This document shows positions 50,586 through 59,385 of a stretch of DNA of 64,000 nucleotides, piece after piece (positions within the stretch are counted from its first letter, which is position 1; every line of letters begins with the position of its first letter). Under the pieces are notes generated by a model. It was not told where the DNA came from. It searched no databases and was given only the letters and a program-made list of their open reading frames with translations. Made by a program: the position numbers and the translations under genes. The DNA comes from Marininema mesophilum (GTDB taxonomy: Bacteria > Bacillota > Bacilli > Thermoactinomycetales > DSM-45169): the NCBI RefSeq assembly GCF_900106775.1, contig NZ_FNNQ01000010.1, positions 84,097-148,096 on the forward strand, read 5' to 3'.

Positions 50586-50613
50586 GACAACGTTTCGGAA
50601 AGGAGGAAATACC

Positions 50614-51915
50614 ATGGCATTTGAATTTAAACTACCTGATGTGGGGGAAGGAATCCACGAAGGGGAGATCGTTAAGTTCCATGTTGCTGAAGGCGACTCG
50701 ATCTCCGAAGATGACGTGCTTGCTGAGATCCAAACGGACAAGGCTGTTGTTGAAATCCCGTCTCCAGTGACAGGTACAGTGAAGAAACTGAACGGTGCTG
50801 AAGGAGAAGTGATCGAGGTCGGTTCGGTTCTTGCTGTTTTCGATTCGGAGGGTGATGATTCGGCTTCCTCTGATGAAGGGGAGAAGGATGAGCCCAAAGA
50901 GGAAGAAAAAGCTGAAAGCAAGGATGAAGAAGAGACCGAAAAACCCGCTAAAAAAGAGAGTGGTACTCCTAAAGCGGCTGGTCAAGATGTCTTGGCAATG
51001 CCATCTGTGCGTAAAAAAGCACGCGAACTCGATATTGATATCAATGAAGTATCTGGAAGTGGCAAAAATGGCCGCGTAACGCTAGAAGACGTAGAGAGCT
51101 TCAAAGATGGTGGGGCTAAAAAAGCAGACACCTCAGGGAAAGAGGCTTCCAAAGAAGAAGCTCCACAGGCGGATGAGAAAGAAAAGAAAGCCGCTGCTCC
51201 TGCCGCTCAAGACGAGGAAGAGCGGATTCCATTGCGTGGCATACGTCGTACCATAGCGAAGCGGATGGCACAGAGCGCATTTACCGCTCCACATGTTACC
51301 ATTATGGAAGAAATCGATGCCAGTGAGTTGATCGAAGTACGCAGCTGGGCGAAGCCAATCGCCGAAAAGAAAGGGATTAAGTTAACCTATCTGCCCTTTG
51401 TTGTCAAAGCGTTGACGGCAACCTTGCATCAATTTCCAACATTGAATGCGTCGATTGATGACGAAAATGAAGAAATTGTGCTGAAAAAGGTTTATAATAT
51501 GGGCATTGCCACCGCGACAGAGGATGGCCTCGTGGTACCTGTCGTAAAGAATGTGGACAGAAAGTCCATTTTCACGTTGGCTGAGGAGATTCGCGATGTC
51601 GTGGATCGCACCCGCAACAAAAAGGCTAGTGTAGAAGATCTGAAGGGGAGCACTTTCTCGATCACTAACATTGGATCCTTTGGTGGCCAGTACTTTACCC
51701 CGATCATCAATTATCCGGAAGTGGCCATCTTCGGTATGGGTAAGATGGCGGATCGTCCGGTGGCAGTTGATGGCGAAGTCGTCATTCGTCCGATGATGAA
51801 TGTCTCTTTGTCCATCGACCACCGTCTCATTGACGGCGACGTGGCTGCTCGTTTCCTAAACCACGTCAAAGAGTTACTGGAAAACCCGAAACTCTTGATG
51901 ATGGAGATGAATTAA
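50614..51915 (+). CDS. pdhC: Dihydrolipoamide acetyltransferase, E2 of pyruvate dehydrogenase
   Basis: A 433-residue E2 with one N-terminal lipoyl domain (lipoyl Lys in AEIQTDKAVVEIPSPV, residue about 43), an acidic linker, a peripheral subunit-binding domain (MPSVRKKARELDIDINEVSG, GKNGRVTLEDVESF), a second Ala/Lys-rich linker and the catalytic domain from RIPLRGIRRTIAKRM. The active site is in LSIDHRLIDGDVAARFLNHV. It forms the core of the complex and transfers acetyl to CoA. Confidence 0.97.
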   Translation: MAFEFKLPDVGEGIHEGEIVKFHVAEGDSISEDDVLAEIQTDKAVVEIPSPVTGTVKKLNGAEGEVIEVGSVLAVFDSEGDDSASSDEGEKDEPKEEEKAESKDEEETEKPAKKESGTPKAAGQDVLAMPSVRKKARELDIDINEVSGSGKNGRVTLEDVESFKDGGAKKADTSGKEASKEEAPQADEKEKKAAAPAAQDEEERIPLRGIRRTIAKRMAQSAFTAPHVTIMEEIDASELIEVRSWAKPIAEKKGIKLTYLPFVVKALTATLHQFPTLNASIDDENEEIVLKKVYNMGIATATEDGLVVPVVKNVDRKSIFTLAEEIRDVVDRTRNKKASVEDLKGSTFSITNIGSFGGQYFTPIINYPEVAIFGMGKMADRPVAVDGEVVIRPMMNVSLSIDHRLIDGDVAARFLNHVKELLENPKLLMMEMN

Positions 51916-51916
51916 T

Positions 51917-53332
51917 ATGGTAGTAGGAGATTTTGCAAACGAAGTGGATGTACTTGTAGTCGGAGGTGGCCCGGGTGGGTATGTTGCCGCAATCCGTGCT
52001 GCACAGCTGGGGAAAAAAGTTACCTTGGTGGATAAAGCAGAGCTAGGCGGTGTGTGCCTCAACCGTGGTTGCATTCCTTCCAAAGCGTTGATCCATGCGG
52101 GTGATGAAGTTCATAAGATGAAAAACTCGGGCCACATGGGTATCGAAGTTGACGGGTTAAAGATTAACTTTGCTGAGATGATCAAGTGGAAGGATAGCGT
52201 TGTGAATAAGCTGACCAGTGGCGTTGGCTCTCTCTTGAAAAACAATAAAGTAGAAGTAGTTCAAGGGGAAGTCTACTTCACAGGTGAAAATACTTGTAAA
52301 GTAGCAACGGAAAGCAACAGCACGACCTATCAATTCAACCACTGCATTCTCGCAACAGGATCCCGTCCTACGGAAATTAAGGCTCTCCCATTTGATGGAG
52401 ATAAAATCATCTCCTCTACAGAGGCACTTAACTTGTCTGAAGTCCCTGCTAAACTGATCGTAGTTGGTGGTGGCTATATCGGCCTTGAGCTTGGTACTGC
52501 CTATGCAAAATTAGGCGCTGAAGTAACCGTCCTCGAGGGAATGGATTCCATCCTACCTGGTGTAGATCCTTCCATGACACGGATGGTAAAGCGTAGCCTG
52601 AAGAAGCTAGGCGTTGAAGTAGTGACAGGTGCCATGGTCCAGTCATCGGACAAGTCCAAGAAAGGCGTTACGGTAACGGCGAAGGTGAAGGACGAAGAGA
52701 AGACCTGGACAGCAGATAAAGTACTCGTCTCTGTCGGCCGTACTCCGAACACTGATGAAATGGGATTGGATCAAGCTGGCCTTGAAGTGGATGAAAAAGG
52801 GTTTATTGCTCATGATGAGCAAATGAAGACCAAGAATGAGAAGGTCTTTGTCATCGGAGATATTGCAGGTCAACCGATGCTAGCACACAAAGCGAGCTAC
52901 GAAGGGAAAGTAGCAGCTGAAGTGATCGCTGGTGAGCCAAGTGTGGTCGATTACCGTGCGATGCCTTATGTTATTTTCACTGATCCGGAGTTAGCTTACA
53001 CCGGCTTAACCGAGAAAGAGGCAAAAGAAGCAGGTCACGAAGTTGCCGTAAGCCGCTTCTCCTTCGCTGCTAACGGTCGTGCTCTCTCCCTCGATGCTGC
53101 AGATGGATTCTTCCAAGTAGTAGCGGATAAGGATACGAAGCAGGTTCTGGGTGCACAGATCGTTGGTCCTGAAGCTTCTAGCCTGATCGCAGAAGTAGTA
53201 CTCGCTATCGAGATGGGTGCGAATGCGGAAGATATCGCATTGACCATCCATGCTCACCCGTCCCTACCAGAAACCTTTATGGAAGCTGCAGAGGGAATCA
53301 TGGGTAATGCGATCCATATGGTCAATAAGTAA
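51917..53332 (+). CDS. pdhD: Dihydrolipoamide dehydrogenase, E3
   Basis: A 471-residue FAD-dependent disulfide oxidoreductase. FAD site DVLVVGGGPGGYVAAIRAAQ, redox disulfide GGVCLNRGCIPSKALIH, NAD site LIVVGGGYIGLELGTAYAKL, FAD site VFVIGDIAGQPMLAHKASYE, catalytic His-Glu in HAHPSLPETFMEAAEG. It reoxidises dihydrolipoamide and makes NADH. It starts one base after the pdhC stop and ends the operon. It could also serve other 2-oxoacid complexes. Confidence 0.97.
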   Translation: MVVGDFANEVDVLVVGGGPGGYVAAIRAAQLGKKVTLVDKAELGGVCLNRGCIPSKALIHAGDEVHKMKNSGHMGIEVDGLKINFAEMIKWKDSVVNKLTSGVGSLLKNNKVEVVQGEVYFTGENTCKVATESNSTTYQFNHCILATGSRPTEIKALPFDGDKIISSTEALNLSEVPAKLIVVGGGYIGLELGTAYAKLGAEVTVLEGMDSILPGVDPSMTRMVKRSLKKLGVEVVTGAMVQSSDKSKKGVTVTAKVKDEEKTWTADKVLVSVGRTPNTDEMGLDQAGLEVDEKGFIAHDEQMKTKNEKVFVIGDIAGQPMLAHKASYEGKVAAEVIAGEPSVVDYRAMPYVIFTDPELAYTGLTEKEAKEAGHEVAVSRFSFAANGRALSLDAADGFFQVVADKDTKQVLGAQIVGPEASSLIAEVVLAIEMGANAEDIALTIHAHPSLPETFMEAAEGIMGNAIHMVNK

Positions 53333-53351
53333 AAGAGATCGTTCTTAGGCA

Positions 53352-53400
53352 AAAAAACCACGCATCCACCTTAAGTGGTTCAAGGATGCGTGGTTTTTTT
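53352..53400 (+). terminator. Intrinsic terminator of the pdh operon
   Basis: AAAAAACCACGCATCC pairs with GGATGCGTGGTTTTTT around a 16-base loop, followed by T-run. Confidence 0.93.
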
Positions 53401-53491
53401 GGTTTTTTGTCTTCAACAGCCCCCAATTTGATAAAGGGCCTGTGATACAATGTTGAATGATGTGAGTAGCATTAGATAGGAGAGAAGCCAT

Positions 53492-53884
53492 ATGCGGACA
53501 TCGATCACAATTGAAGTACGTCCTACGGAAATCGATGGTATGGGCCATGTAAACAATGCTAAATACTTAGAGTATATGGAGTGGAGCCGAGAAGATTGGT
53601 ACAACAAAATGGGGCTTCCCTTTGATACATTTACAAAGATGAATGTAGGCACAGTAACAGTGAATATCAATATTAACTATCGAAAAGAAGCTCGTCAGGG
53701 TGAGAAGCTGACGATCTCTACGGACACCGTTCGTAAAGGGAAAAGTAGCTATGTCCTGCGGCATGAAATTCGTAATGAGCAAGGGGAATTGGTAGCTGAG
53801 GCGGATGTGACAAGTGTTACGATCGACTTAAAGCTACGCAAGAGTGTTGTTGTACCACCTGCTCTCACCAAGGTATTTTCCTGA
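53492..53884 (+). CDS. Acyl-CoA thioesterase, hotdog fold (YbgC/4HBT type)
   Basis: A 130-residue hotdog-fold thioesterase. The signature VRPTEIDGMGHVNNAKYLEY contains the Asp and the His-Val-Asn-Asn of the YbgC/4-hydroxybenzoyl-CoA branch. Then NININYRKEARQGEKLTI and SVTIDLKLRKSVVVP follow. It hydrolyses acyl-CoA or acyl-ACP esters; the chain length is unknown. Own promoter likely, with a terminator on each side. Confidence 0.87.
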   Translation: MRTSITIEVRPTEIDGMGHVNNAKYLEYMEWSREDWYNKMGLPFDTFTKMNVGTVTVNININYRKEARQGEKLTISTDTVRKGKSSYVLRHEIRNEQGELVAEADVTSVTIDLKLRKSVVVPPALTKVFS

Positions 53885-53891
53885 TGAATGA

Positions 53892-53926
53892 AAAAAACTG
53901 CCACTAGGTATTCCGGGCAGTTTTTT
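53892..53926. terminator. Terminator between convergent genes
   Basis: AAAAAACTGCC and GGCAGTTTTTT form an 11-bp stem with T-runs on both strands. Confidence 0.9.
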
Positions 53927-53939
53927 AAAAAGGGAAAGT

Positions 53940-54176
53940 TTACTCTTCAGCTGGTTTGCGAAGAGAGCGCAGCTCTTCAAGGATTCCTTCGATTTCCATC
54001 ATCGTCAGTTTCCCTTTCCGTTTCCCAACCATCGTATATAGATCATGTACTTCCTCATAATCATCGAGACGGTAATCCTCGGGTGAAATCAGTGCGGCGT
54101 TGACTAGTTTTAGATGCCCTTTGATTTCATTAATCATATAGGCAAGATTTTCTTGATTGGGTTGTTCTAGATTCAT
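53940..54176 (-). CDS. DUF1128 family protein (YfkK-like)
   Basis: A 78-residue acidic helical protein. NLAYMINEIKGHLKLVNAAL, the middle ISPEDYRLDDYEEVHDLYTM and MMEIEGILEELRSLRK match the DUF1128 family found in Bacilli. No function is known. The ATG follows AAAGGAG on the minus strand. Single gene, convergent with the thioesterase. Confidence 0.88.
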   Translation of the reverse strand: MNLEQPNQENLAYMINEIKGHLKLVNAALISPEDYRLDDYEEVHDLYTMVGKRKGKLTMMEIEGILEELRSLRKPAEE

Positions 54177-54267
54177 AGTTTCGCTCCTTTCCGCTCATTC
54201 CTATTGTAAAGGAATATGCTTCAAATTCCCACCGCTCCAGAGAGCTATTAGTTGGAGGTGTTAGTTT

Positions 54268-54723
54268 ATGAAGAAAAGTGAGAATGAAAACAAGGGGTAT
54301 TCTCCCTTGTATGTTCAGTTCCTTTATCATTTTAATTATGATCGAGATTATTTTGAGTGCCATGAAGTGCTAGAGGAACTATGGCTGGAGGAGGGGAGAG
54401 ATCCTTTATATCAAGGGCTTCTCCAAGTAGCAGTCGCCCTCTACCATCATCGTAACGAGAATGAGAATGGTGCCCGTAAACTTTTTCGTGGAGCATTAGA
54501 GAAAATCACTCATTATCCAGGGGATGCATTGGGCATCGATCTCGAGAAATTAAAGCATGAAGCGGCGGTTTACTTAGAGAAACTAGAGGGAAGCTCCTCT
54601 ACCACTCCATACCCCTTTCGAGATTTGAACATTGTAATTAAGGATTCCTACCTGCAATCATTGGTAGAGGAGATGGAAAGAAAACTCGAAGAGAAACAAA
54701 TGGAGGATGGAGAAATCAAATAA
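54268..54723 (+). CDS. DUF309 family protein (YpuF-like)
   Basis: A 151-residue protein with the DUF309 hallmark LYHFNYDRDYFECHEVLEEL followed by WLEEGRDPLYQGLLQVAVAL and HHRNENENGARKLFRGALE. The conserved His/Glu suggests a helical bundle that could bind a metal, but no function is established. GGAGG lies ahead of the ATG. It is divergent from the DUF1128 gene. Confidence 0.88.
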   Translation: MKKSENENKGYSPLYVQFLYHFNYDRDYFECHEVLEELWLEEGRDPLYQGLLQVAVALYHHRNENENGARKLFRGALEKITHYPGDALGIDLEKLKHEAAVYLEKLEGSSSTTPYPFRDLNIVIKDSYLQSLVEEMERKLEEKQMEDGEIK

Positions 54724-54753
54724 ACCCCATGGAGATGATATAGGGGAATGACG

Positions 54754-54796
54754 CGTGAGCTAGTTCTGTGCTGAAGGATGATGGATTCGGCTCACG
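54754..54796. terminator. Weak hairpin between convergent genes
   Basis: CGTGAGC pairs with GCTCACG across a 29-base loop; no T-run. It may be a terminator for either side. Confidence 0.3.
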
Positions 54797-54807
54797 GGGG
54801 CTTATGT

Positions 54808-55371
54808 TTAGCGATTAAAGAAAAGCTTGATGAGCGCTAGGCATTCTCTAGCTTTATGATAGGGCATAAGCATATGCTTGGAAGCAAAAGGAGCTGGGTG
54901 GGCATGAACACCGGCTCTTTCTGCGCTGATGAGTGCCCGAAACATATGATAATTATGGGTAATGAGGTAAATCTGTGAATCGTTGTTTCGCTTTTTCAAT
55001 AGGTTACTGGTGTGACGAAGGTTCTCTAATGTGTTAATGGAGTCTGTTTCCGTGACTATAGCTTCTGCTGGCACACCATGTTCTTTAAGATAATCCCTCA
55101 TCACTTCAGCTTCACTTACTTTATTATGATAGCCTCCGCCAGAACAAATGAATTCGGACACCCATCCTTGTTCAAAAAGGCGAAGGGCATGATGGAGTCG
55201 TTCTCGGAGAGCGGTGCTTGGCTCACTTCCACGCAAAGCGGCACCGAGAATCAGTCCGGGGCGGGGTTCATCGGGTTGAAAATCAAATGTATCAAAGTAA
55301 GAAACTTTTCGCCATAAGAGATAACCCCCGCTTAATAGAACAGCGATGAGGATGTAGGCGCCGATGATCAT
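54808..55371 (-). CDS. YdcF/SanA-like membrane protein (DUF218)
   Basis: A 187-residue protein with one N-terminal membrane helix (IIGAYILIAVLLSGGYLLW) and a DUF218 domain: GLILGAALRGSEPSTALRER, EFICSGGGYHNKVSEAEVMR, TETDSINTLENLRHTSNLL, and YLITHNYHMFRAL. Relatives include YdcF and vancomycin-resistance associated SanA, which act in cell-envelope metabolism by unclear means. Its ATG overlaps the stop of the upstream HesB-like gene. Confidence 0.87.
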   Translation of the reverse strand: MIIGAYILIAVLLSGGYLLWRKVSYFDTFDFQPDEPRPGLILGAALRGSEPSTALRERLHHALRLFEQGWVSEFICSGGGYHNKVSEAEVMRDYLKEHGVPAEAIVTETDSINTLENLRHTSNLLKKRNNDSQIYLITHNYHMFRALISAERAGVHAHPAPFASKHMLMPYHKARECLALIKLFFNR

Positions 55372-55700
55372 GAGAGGTTTTCCCCTTCATTCGGCAAAGT
55401 GCAGTTGGATGAATGAGGAGGATTTGGATGAAAAACAGAAAATTTATCCCGCGAAGCATCCCAATTGATCACGATCCCAGTTAACCACGCTACTTCTGAT
55501 AAAGGTGCTGTAAAGGAGACTCCGTGCGCTTTGGTTACGATATATTCTGGGAGAATGTCGGTTAATTCTAATGCAAAAGAGGGGGTGTTACATCCCGAAG
55601 TGAGAGGAACGACACGGACAGCTAATTGGTCTCCGTCGGTTTCAGCGGCGAGGAGGGCGTGTAGCCTTGCTGCTGCGTGTGTACTAATATGAATATCCAT
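55368..55700 (-). CDS. HesB-like iron-sulfur-biogenesis-fold protein
   Basis: A 110-residue protein of the HesB/IscA-like fold (MDIHISTHAAARLHALLAAE, then RVVPLTSGCNTPSFALELTD and VSFTAPLSEVAWLTG). Only one of the three cysteines of true A-type carriers is at the expected place (SGCNTPSF), and the C-terminal CxC is absent (a lone Cys in SSNCTL). It belongs to the YneR/YqkB-like branch of Bacilli, of unknown function. Translationally coupled with the YdcF-like gene. Confidence 0.75.
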   Translation of the reverse strand: MDIHISTHAAARLHALLAAETDGDQLAVRVVPLTSGCNTPSFALELTDILPEYIVTKAHGVSFTAPLSEVAWLTGIVINWDASRDKFSVFHPNPPHSSNCTLPNEGENLS

Positions 55701-55819
55701 GGATCATCCTTCTTTCCGTAAAATAAACCTTCAGCTACTATAGCATACAGGTACAAGTTGTTGGTATGAGGATATCGATTAATAAATTAAAAGTGATGTT
55801 TCATTAAGGGGATGACCAT

Positions 55820-56413
55820 TTGGAGAGAAATTTATCCATTTTATTAGAGCATTTTCCGAAAGTCGAGACAGGTAAGCGGTTCATCCTCGGGATAGATGGG
55901 CTAAGTCGCTCGGGAAAAACTACCTTGGGGAAGAAACTTCACCAAGTATTGCGAGAGAAGGGTATTCCCGTAAGTGTTTTTCACATCGATGATTACATTG
56001 TTGAGCGTAAAAAACGTTATCATACAGGGCATGAGCAATGGTTTGAATACTATCATCTACAATGGAATGTTCCATGGCTAAGAGAGCATTTTTTTAGGAA
56101 GTTACATGAGTCTTCTTCTTTTACCCTTCCACTGTATGACAAATCATCAGATAGTCATAGCCAGCAAAATATCAACCTTCCTTATCATGGGATAGTTATC
56201 ATCGAAGGTGTATTTTTGCAACGTAGTGAGTGGAGAGGCTTCTATGATTTTGTAGTTTACCTGGATTGTCCCAGAGAGAAGAGGTTTGCAAGAGAAAGTG
56301 GTTCCGCTCAAAGCAGAATTGGAAAGTTTAAGGAAAGGTATTGGAAGGCAGAGGAACATTATATAGAGGCTGGAAAGCCAAAAAATATAGCGGATCTAGT
56401 GTTAAATAATTAG
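55820..56413 (+). CDS. Uridine-kinase-like P-loop kinase
   Basis: A 197-residue P-loop protein. Walker A is ILGIDGLSRSGKTTLGKKL near residue 23, followed by VFHIDDYIVERKKRYHTGHE, EGVFLQRSEWRGFYDFVVYL and DCPREKRFARESG. The order is that of uridine/nucleoside kinases, and the C-terminal lid is WKAEEHYIEAGKPKN. It differs from the udk gene in this window, so it may act on another small substrate. The TTG start follows AAGGGGATGA. Confidence 0.75.
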   Translation: MERNLSILLEHFPKVETGKRFILGIDGLSRSGKTTLGKKLHQVLREKGIPVSVFHIDDYIVERKKRYHTGHEQWFEYYHLQWNVPWLREHFFRKLHESSSFTLPLYDKSSDSHSQQNINLPYHGIVIIEGVFLQRSEWRGFYDFVVYLDCPREKRFARESGSAQSRIGKFKERYWKAEEHYIEAGKPKNIADLVLNN

Positions 56414-56460
56414 ATGAGGTTGTTATCGGTGCATAGTTAAGAAGCCTGGGGTAGCAAATT

Positions 56461-56505
56461 TATAACAAAGCGCCTTCAGCGATTCGCTGTAGGCGCTTTG
56501 TTATA
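56461..56505. terminator. Bidirectional terminator
   Basis: A 14-bp stem TATAACAAAGCGCC and its complement, with inner CAGCG/CGCTG pairing, between convergent genes. Confidence 0.88.
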
Positions 56506-56512
56506 AGCTGTA

Positions 56513-57892
56513 TTAACCAATCCATTTTTTCAATGCGGGTATACGTCGGATAACTAACCAGTCCAGGAGTAATACGACGATGAGAGAAAGTCCAGCGAGG
56601 GGGAACAGGATGCCTAACAAAATGATCAGGATGCCAACACCTTTAGCCAGTCTAAAATTCTTAGGTAGGGTGGGTGCCCCCAGCTGTTTATCCGGTTTTC
56701 GTTTCCACCACATGATGAGGCCAGTTATGGAGATGAGGATAATTCCGAGGCATATGGCAAGGCAAAGGAGCTGATTCAGAAATCCAAAGTAGGTGCCCTG
56801 GTGCAAGGAGATCCCCATTGAGATGGCTTTAGCCATTGGGCCATAGTCTTTAAATCGATAGTCATCGAGTACTTTACCGCTATATTGGTCGAGATGAAGA
56901 GTAGCTTCATCGGTAGCTTTGTCAGGGAAAACAGAGATTGTATAAACACCTTTTTTCCCTTCTGGGAAGTTGACATTATACCCAGGATATACGTTACGCT
57001 TATTGGCGATGGCTACTGCTTTGTCGATGGAGATAGGCGTCACTTTGTGGCTCTTCGATTTGGGAACAGGTCGTTGTTCTGCCGCCCATGGAACTTTAGC
57101 GACATCTTTAGAAGGAACTTTTGACTCAGGTGCCTCACCCTTCATTCCGGCTGGATAGCCAATCCCAGCGGTCATGCCTATTTTTTGTACTTGTTCACCC
57201 CAAAATCCTGACCAGGGTAAACCGGTTAGGATGAGAAAAGCGATTCCGAGGGATAGCCAAAAGGCAGGAACAGCATGTAGGTCTCGCCAAAAGTTGCGCT
57301 TCCCTGCTTTTAGACGAGGGAGTAAGACACCAAAAACACCCGATTTGTTCCTTGGCCACCAAAGATAGATTCCGGAGATAACGAGTATAAGTCCCCAACA
57401 TGCGGCCAATTCAACGAGCCGATCACCTGTTGTGCCTGCCATCAATTCACCGTGAATTGCTCGTAATTTTTCCATCAGCCGATCCTCATCATTCAGGTCG
57501 CCGAGGACCTTCCCATTGTAAGGGTTCACAAAGACAGTTAGAGACTTTTCCCCATCGAGGATACCCACTTCCGAAGAGCGGGTTGCTTTTGGATGAGGTT
57601 GATAGCGGACAATTTGAGCATAGGGATACTCTTTTTTTACCTGACTAATCTGTTCTGACGGTTTTAGTTCTGACTTTTCTGCTTGTACTTGAAACTTGTC
57701 CTTGTACATGATCTCTTCAATTTGTGGCTTAAAAAGATAGACGCCTCCGGTTAGCGCCAACATGACAAGGAAAGGTGCAAAGAACATTCCAGCATAGAAA
57801 TGCCAACGCCATATCGCTCGGAAGAGTTTTTGTGAACGGCTTTGTTGGCTGATCTCATCTGATTGATTAGATTGTAGTTGAGGCTCTACCAT
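56513..57892 (-). CDS. PepSY-associated transmembrane protein
   Basis: A 459-residue membrane protein of the PepSY_TM family. Helices occur near residues 28-52 (AIWRWHFYAGMFFAPFLVML), 155-180, 210-235, 370-395 and 425-455. Two PepSY-like parts lie outside the membrane, between helices one and two (SEQISQVKKEYPYAQIVRYQ) and three and four (KVTPISIDKAVAIANKRNVY). Conserved His residues (WRWHFYAG, IHGELMAG, LHAVPAFW, LHQGTYFG) suggest metal or heme binding; relatives are linked with iron uptake or reduction. It shares a direction with the 36-residue lipoprotein gene upstream. Confidence 0.85.
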   Translation of the reverse strand: MVEPQLQSNQSDEISQQSRSQKLFRAIWRWHFYAGMFFAPFLVMLALTGGVYLFKPQIEEIMYKDKFQVQAEKSELKPSEQISQVKKEYPYAQIVRYQPHPKATRSSEVGILDGEKSLTVFVNPYNGKVLGDLNDEDRLMEKLRAIHGELMAGTTGDRLVELAACWGLILVISGIYLWWPRNKSGVFGVLLPRLKAGKRNFWRDLHAVPAFWLSLGIAFLILTGLPWSGFWGEQVQKIGMTAGIGYPAGMKGEAPESKVPSKDVAKVPWAAEQRPVPKSKSHKVTPISIDKAVAIANKRNVYPGYNVNFPEGKKGVYTISVFPDKATDEATLHLDQYSGKVLDDYRFKDYGPMAKAISMGISLHQGTYFGFLNQLLCLAICLGIILISITGLIMWWKRKPDKQLGAPTLPKNFRLAKGVGILIILLGILFPLAGLSLIVVLLLDWLVIRRIPALKKWIG

Positions 57893-57915
57893 TGACGGGA
57901 CCCTCCTCGATCCGA

Positions 57916-58026
57916 TTATTTTTTCTGCTGTTGGTGATTCTGATGATTAGAGCCTGAGGAACATGCGGTTCCAGTGAGAAGTAAGCCAATGATTAGTAAA
58001 GAGATGCCGACGCGTTTTTTCATCAT
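57916..58026 (-). CDS. Small lipoprotein of 36 residues upstream of the PepSY protein
   Basis: The product MMKKRVGISLLIIGLLLTGT continues with ACSSGSNHQNHQQQKK. It has a signal peptide with the lipobox LTGTAC, so a lipidated peptide of only about 15 residues would remain, rich in Ser, Asn, His and Gln. GGAAGGAAG precedes the ATG pair. The gap to the PepSY gene is 23 bases, so the two form an operon. It might bind metal at the membrane surface, but that is inference. Confidence 0.8.
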   Translation of the reverse strand: MMKKRVGISLLIIGLLLTGTACSSGSNHQNHQQQKK

Positions 58027-58298
58027 GGGGTGATCTTCCTTTCCAAGTTTGTGTGAAGGTGAGTGAGGGTAGATTGGTATCAGATGTTTATTCGTAACAG
58101 GACAAGTACACGTTATAGTGTATTAAATCCAATGGACGTTGAGAAGTAGATGGAGGACGGTTTTTGTTAATAATTGATGTCAAATAACAAAATATCACAC
58201 TCATCCCATATTCATCATTGGGGAAATGAGGTTTCTTCAACAATCTGTTATGGGTATAGTTATATGGCAACGTCTGCTGAACAATGGGAGGAAATAGA
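58027..58298. other. Divergent intergenic region
   Basis: No gene seen between the lipoprotein gene and the SDR gene. Both promoters must lie here; no consensus pair or Fur-like box is clear. Confidence 0.4.
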
Positions 58299-59015
58299 AT
58301 GTCACTCAGAGGACAAAAGGTTATTGTTTTTGGAGGTAGTTCTGGTATTGGCTTAAGTGTTGCGGAGCTAGTAGCGAAGGAAGGGGCTCACGTAATTATT
58401 GCTAGCCGTTCTCGTGAAAAGCTAGAGCGGGCAGCGAGATCGATAGAAGGAGAAGTTTCACTACATACGGTGGATATGACAGAGGAGAAATCCGTACGTG
58501 ACTTTTTTGCTGAAGTTGGCGCCTTTGATCATCTTGTAAATACTGCTGCTGATGGACCGAAAGGTAAATTCCTGGAGTTGGAGACGACCCAGGCAAAGGT
58601 GATGATGGAAAGCAAGTACTGGGGACAGTATCATACAGCAAAATTTGGGGCCCCGCTACTTAATAAAGGAGGTTCTATTACCTTTACAACAGGGGTTCTC
58701 TCACGTAAACCGATGGTAGGGACTTCTATTCTTTCAGCTGTTAACGGTGGACTAGAGGGGCTTACCAGAGCATTAGCCTTTGAATTACAACCCATTCGGG
58801 TCAATGCTGTTTCCCCAGGGATTGTTAAAACACCGTTGTATGATGGGATGAGTGAGGCGGATCGAGAACGTTACTTCTCTGAAACTGCTGAAGCGCTACC
58901 AGTAGGAAAAGTAGCTGAGGCGAGGGATATCGCAGAGGCCTATCTATATCTCATGAAAAATTCATTTAGTACAGGCACGGTTTTACACGTGGATGGTGGG
59001 CATCCACTGATGTGA
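58299..59015 (+). CDS. SDR-family protein lacking the catalytic Tyr and Lys
   Basis: A 238-residue short-chain dehydrogenase/reductase fold. The cofactor motif is VIVFGGSSGIGLSVAELVAK, followed by VIIASRSREKLE, HTVDMTEEKS and LVNTAADGPKG. The C-terminal VNAVSPGIVKTPLYDGM is typical. The YxxxK active site is missing: where normal enzymes read YxxxKaaleg this one reads LSAVNGGLEG, with Leu for Tyr and Asn for Lys. ATG 58299 follows GGGAGGAAA; the frame is open from 58284. Confidence 0.82.
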   Translation: MSLRGQKVIVFGGSSGIGLSVAELVAKEGAHVIIASRSREKLERAARSIEGEVSLHTVDMTEEKSVRDFFAEVGAFDHLVNTAADGPKGKFLELETTQAKVMMESKYWGQYHTAKFGAPLLNKGGSITFTTGVLSRKPMVGTSILSAVNGGLEGLTRALAFELQPIRVNAVSPGIVKTPLYDGMSEADRERYFSETAEALPVGKVAEARDIAEAYLYLMKNSFSTGTVLHVDGGHPLM

Positions 59016-59039
59016 TCGTGCGCTTATCATGAAGTCTCT

Positions 59040-59067
59040 AAACCTCCATTATTCAGGAGGTTTTTTT
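59040..59067 (+). terminator. Intrinsic terminator of the SDR gene
   Basis: AAACCTCC and GGAGGTTT form a stem followed by T7. Confidence 0.88.
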
Positions 59068-59385
59068 ATGCTTATTTCCAATGAAAGTGCTTCGATTCCA
59101 CATCATACCTAAGTTGTGTCAGATCCGTGGAAGATTCCTGACAGAACGGTGTATTTACCGTGACATCTTATTAACATTGCTTCGTAGAGGGGAGTCGCGA
59201 GACGATTCGGGTGATACGATAATAGCGGTATTTATGGTTCCCGGTAACAAGGTAGAAGTGATCCCCCGAATAGGGAGCTCGACATTAAGAAATTAGGGCA
59301 TTTATGGTTGAGACTGTAGACACCATTGCGTAAGGCAGGTGGATAAATAGTCTACCCTATCGATTGAGGAGAAAGGAAGGAAAAA
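59068..59385. other. Upstream region of the qox operon
   Basis: No credible gene in 318 bases; a 71-codon frame at 59081 has no ribosome site. A GTAGAC/GTCTAC inverted repeat lies at about 59317 and 59350 in the leader. No clear promoter pair was found. Confidence 0.45.

Noticed and set aside
59081..59296. A 71-codon frame upstream of qoxA
   Set aside because: No ribosome site and no recognisable protein features; more likely promoter and leader.
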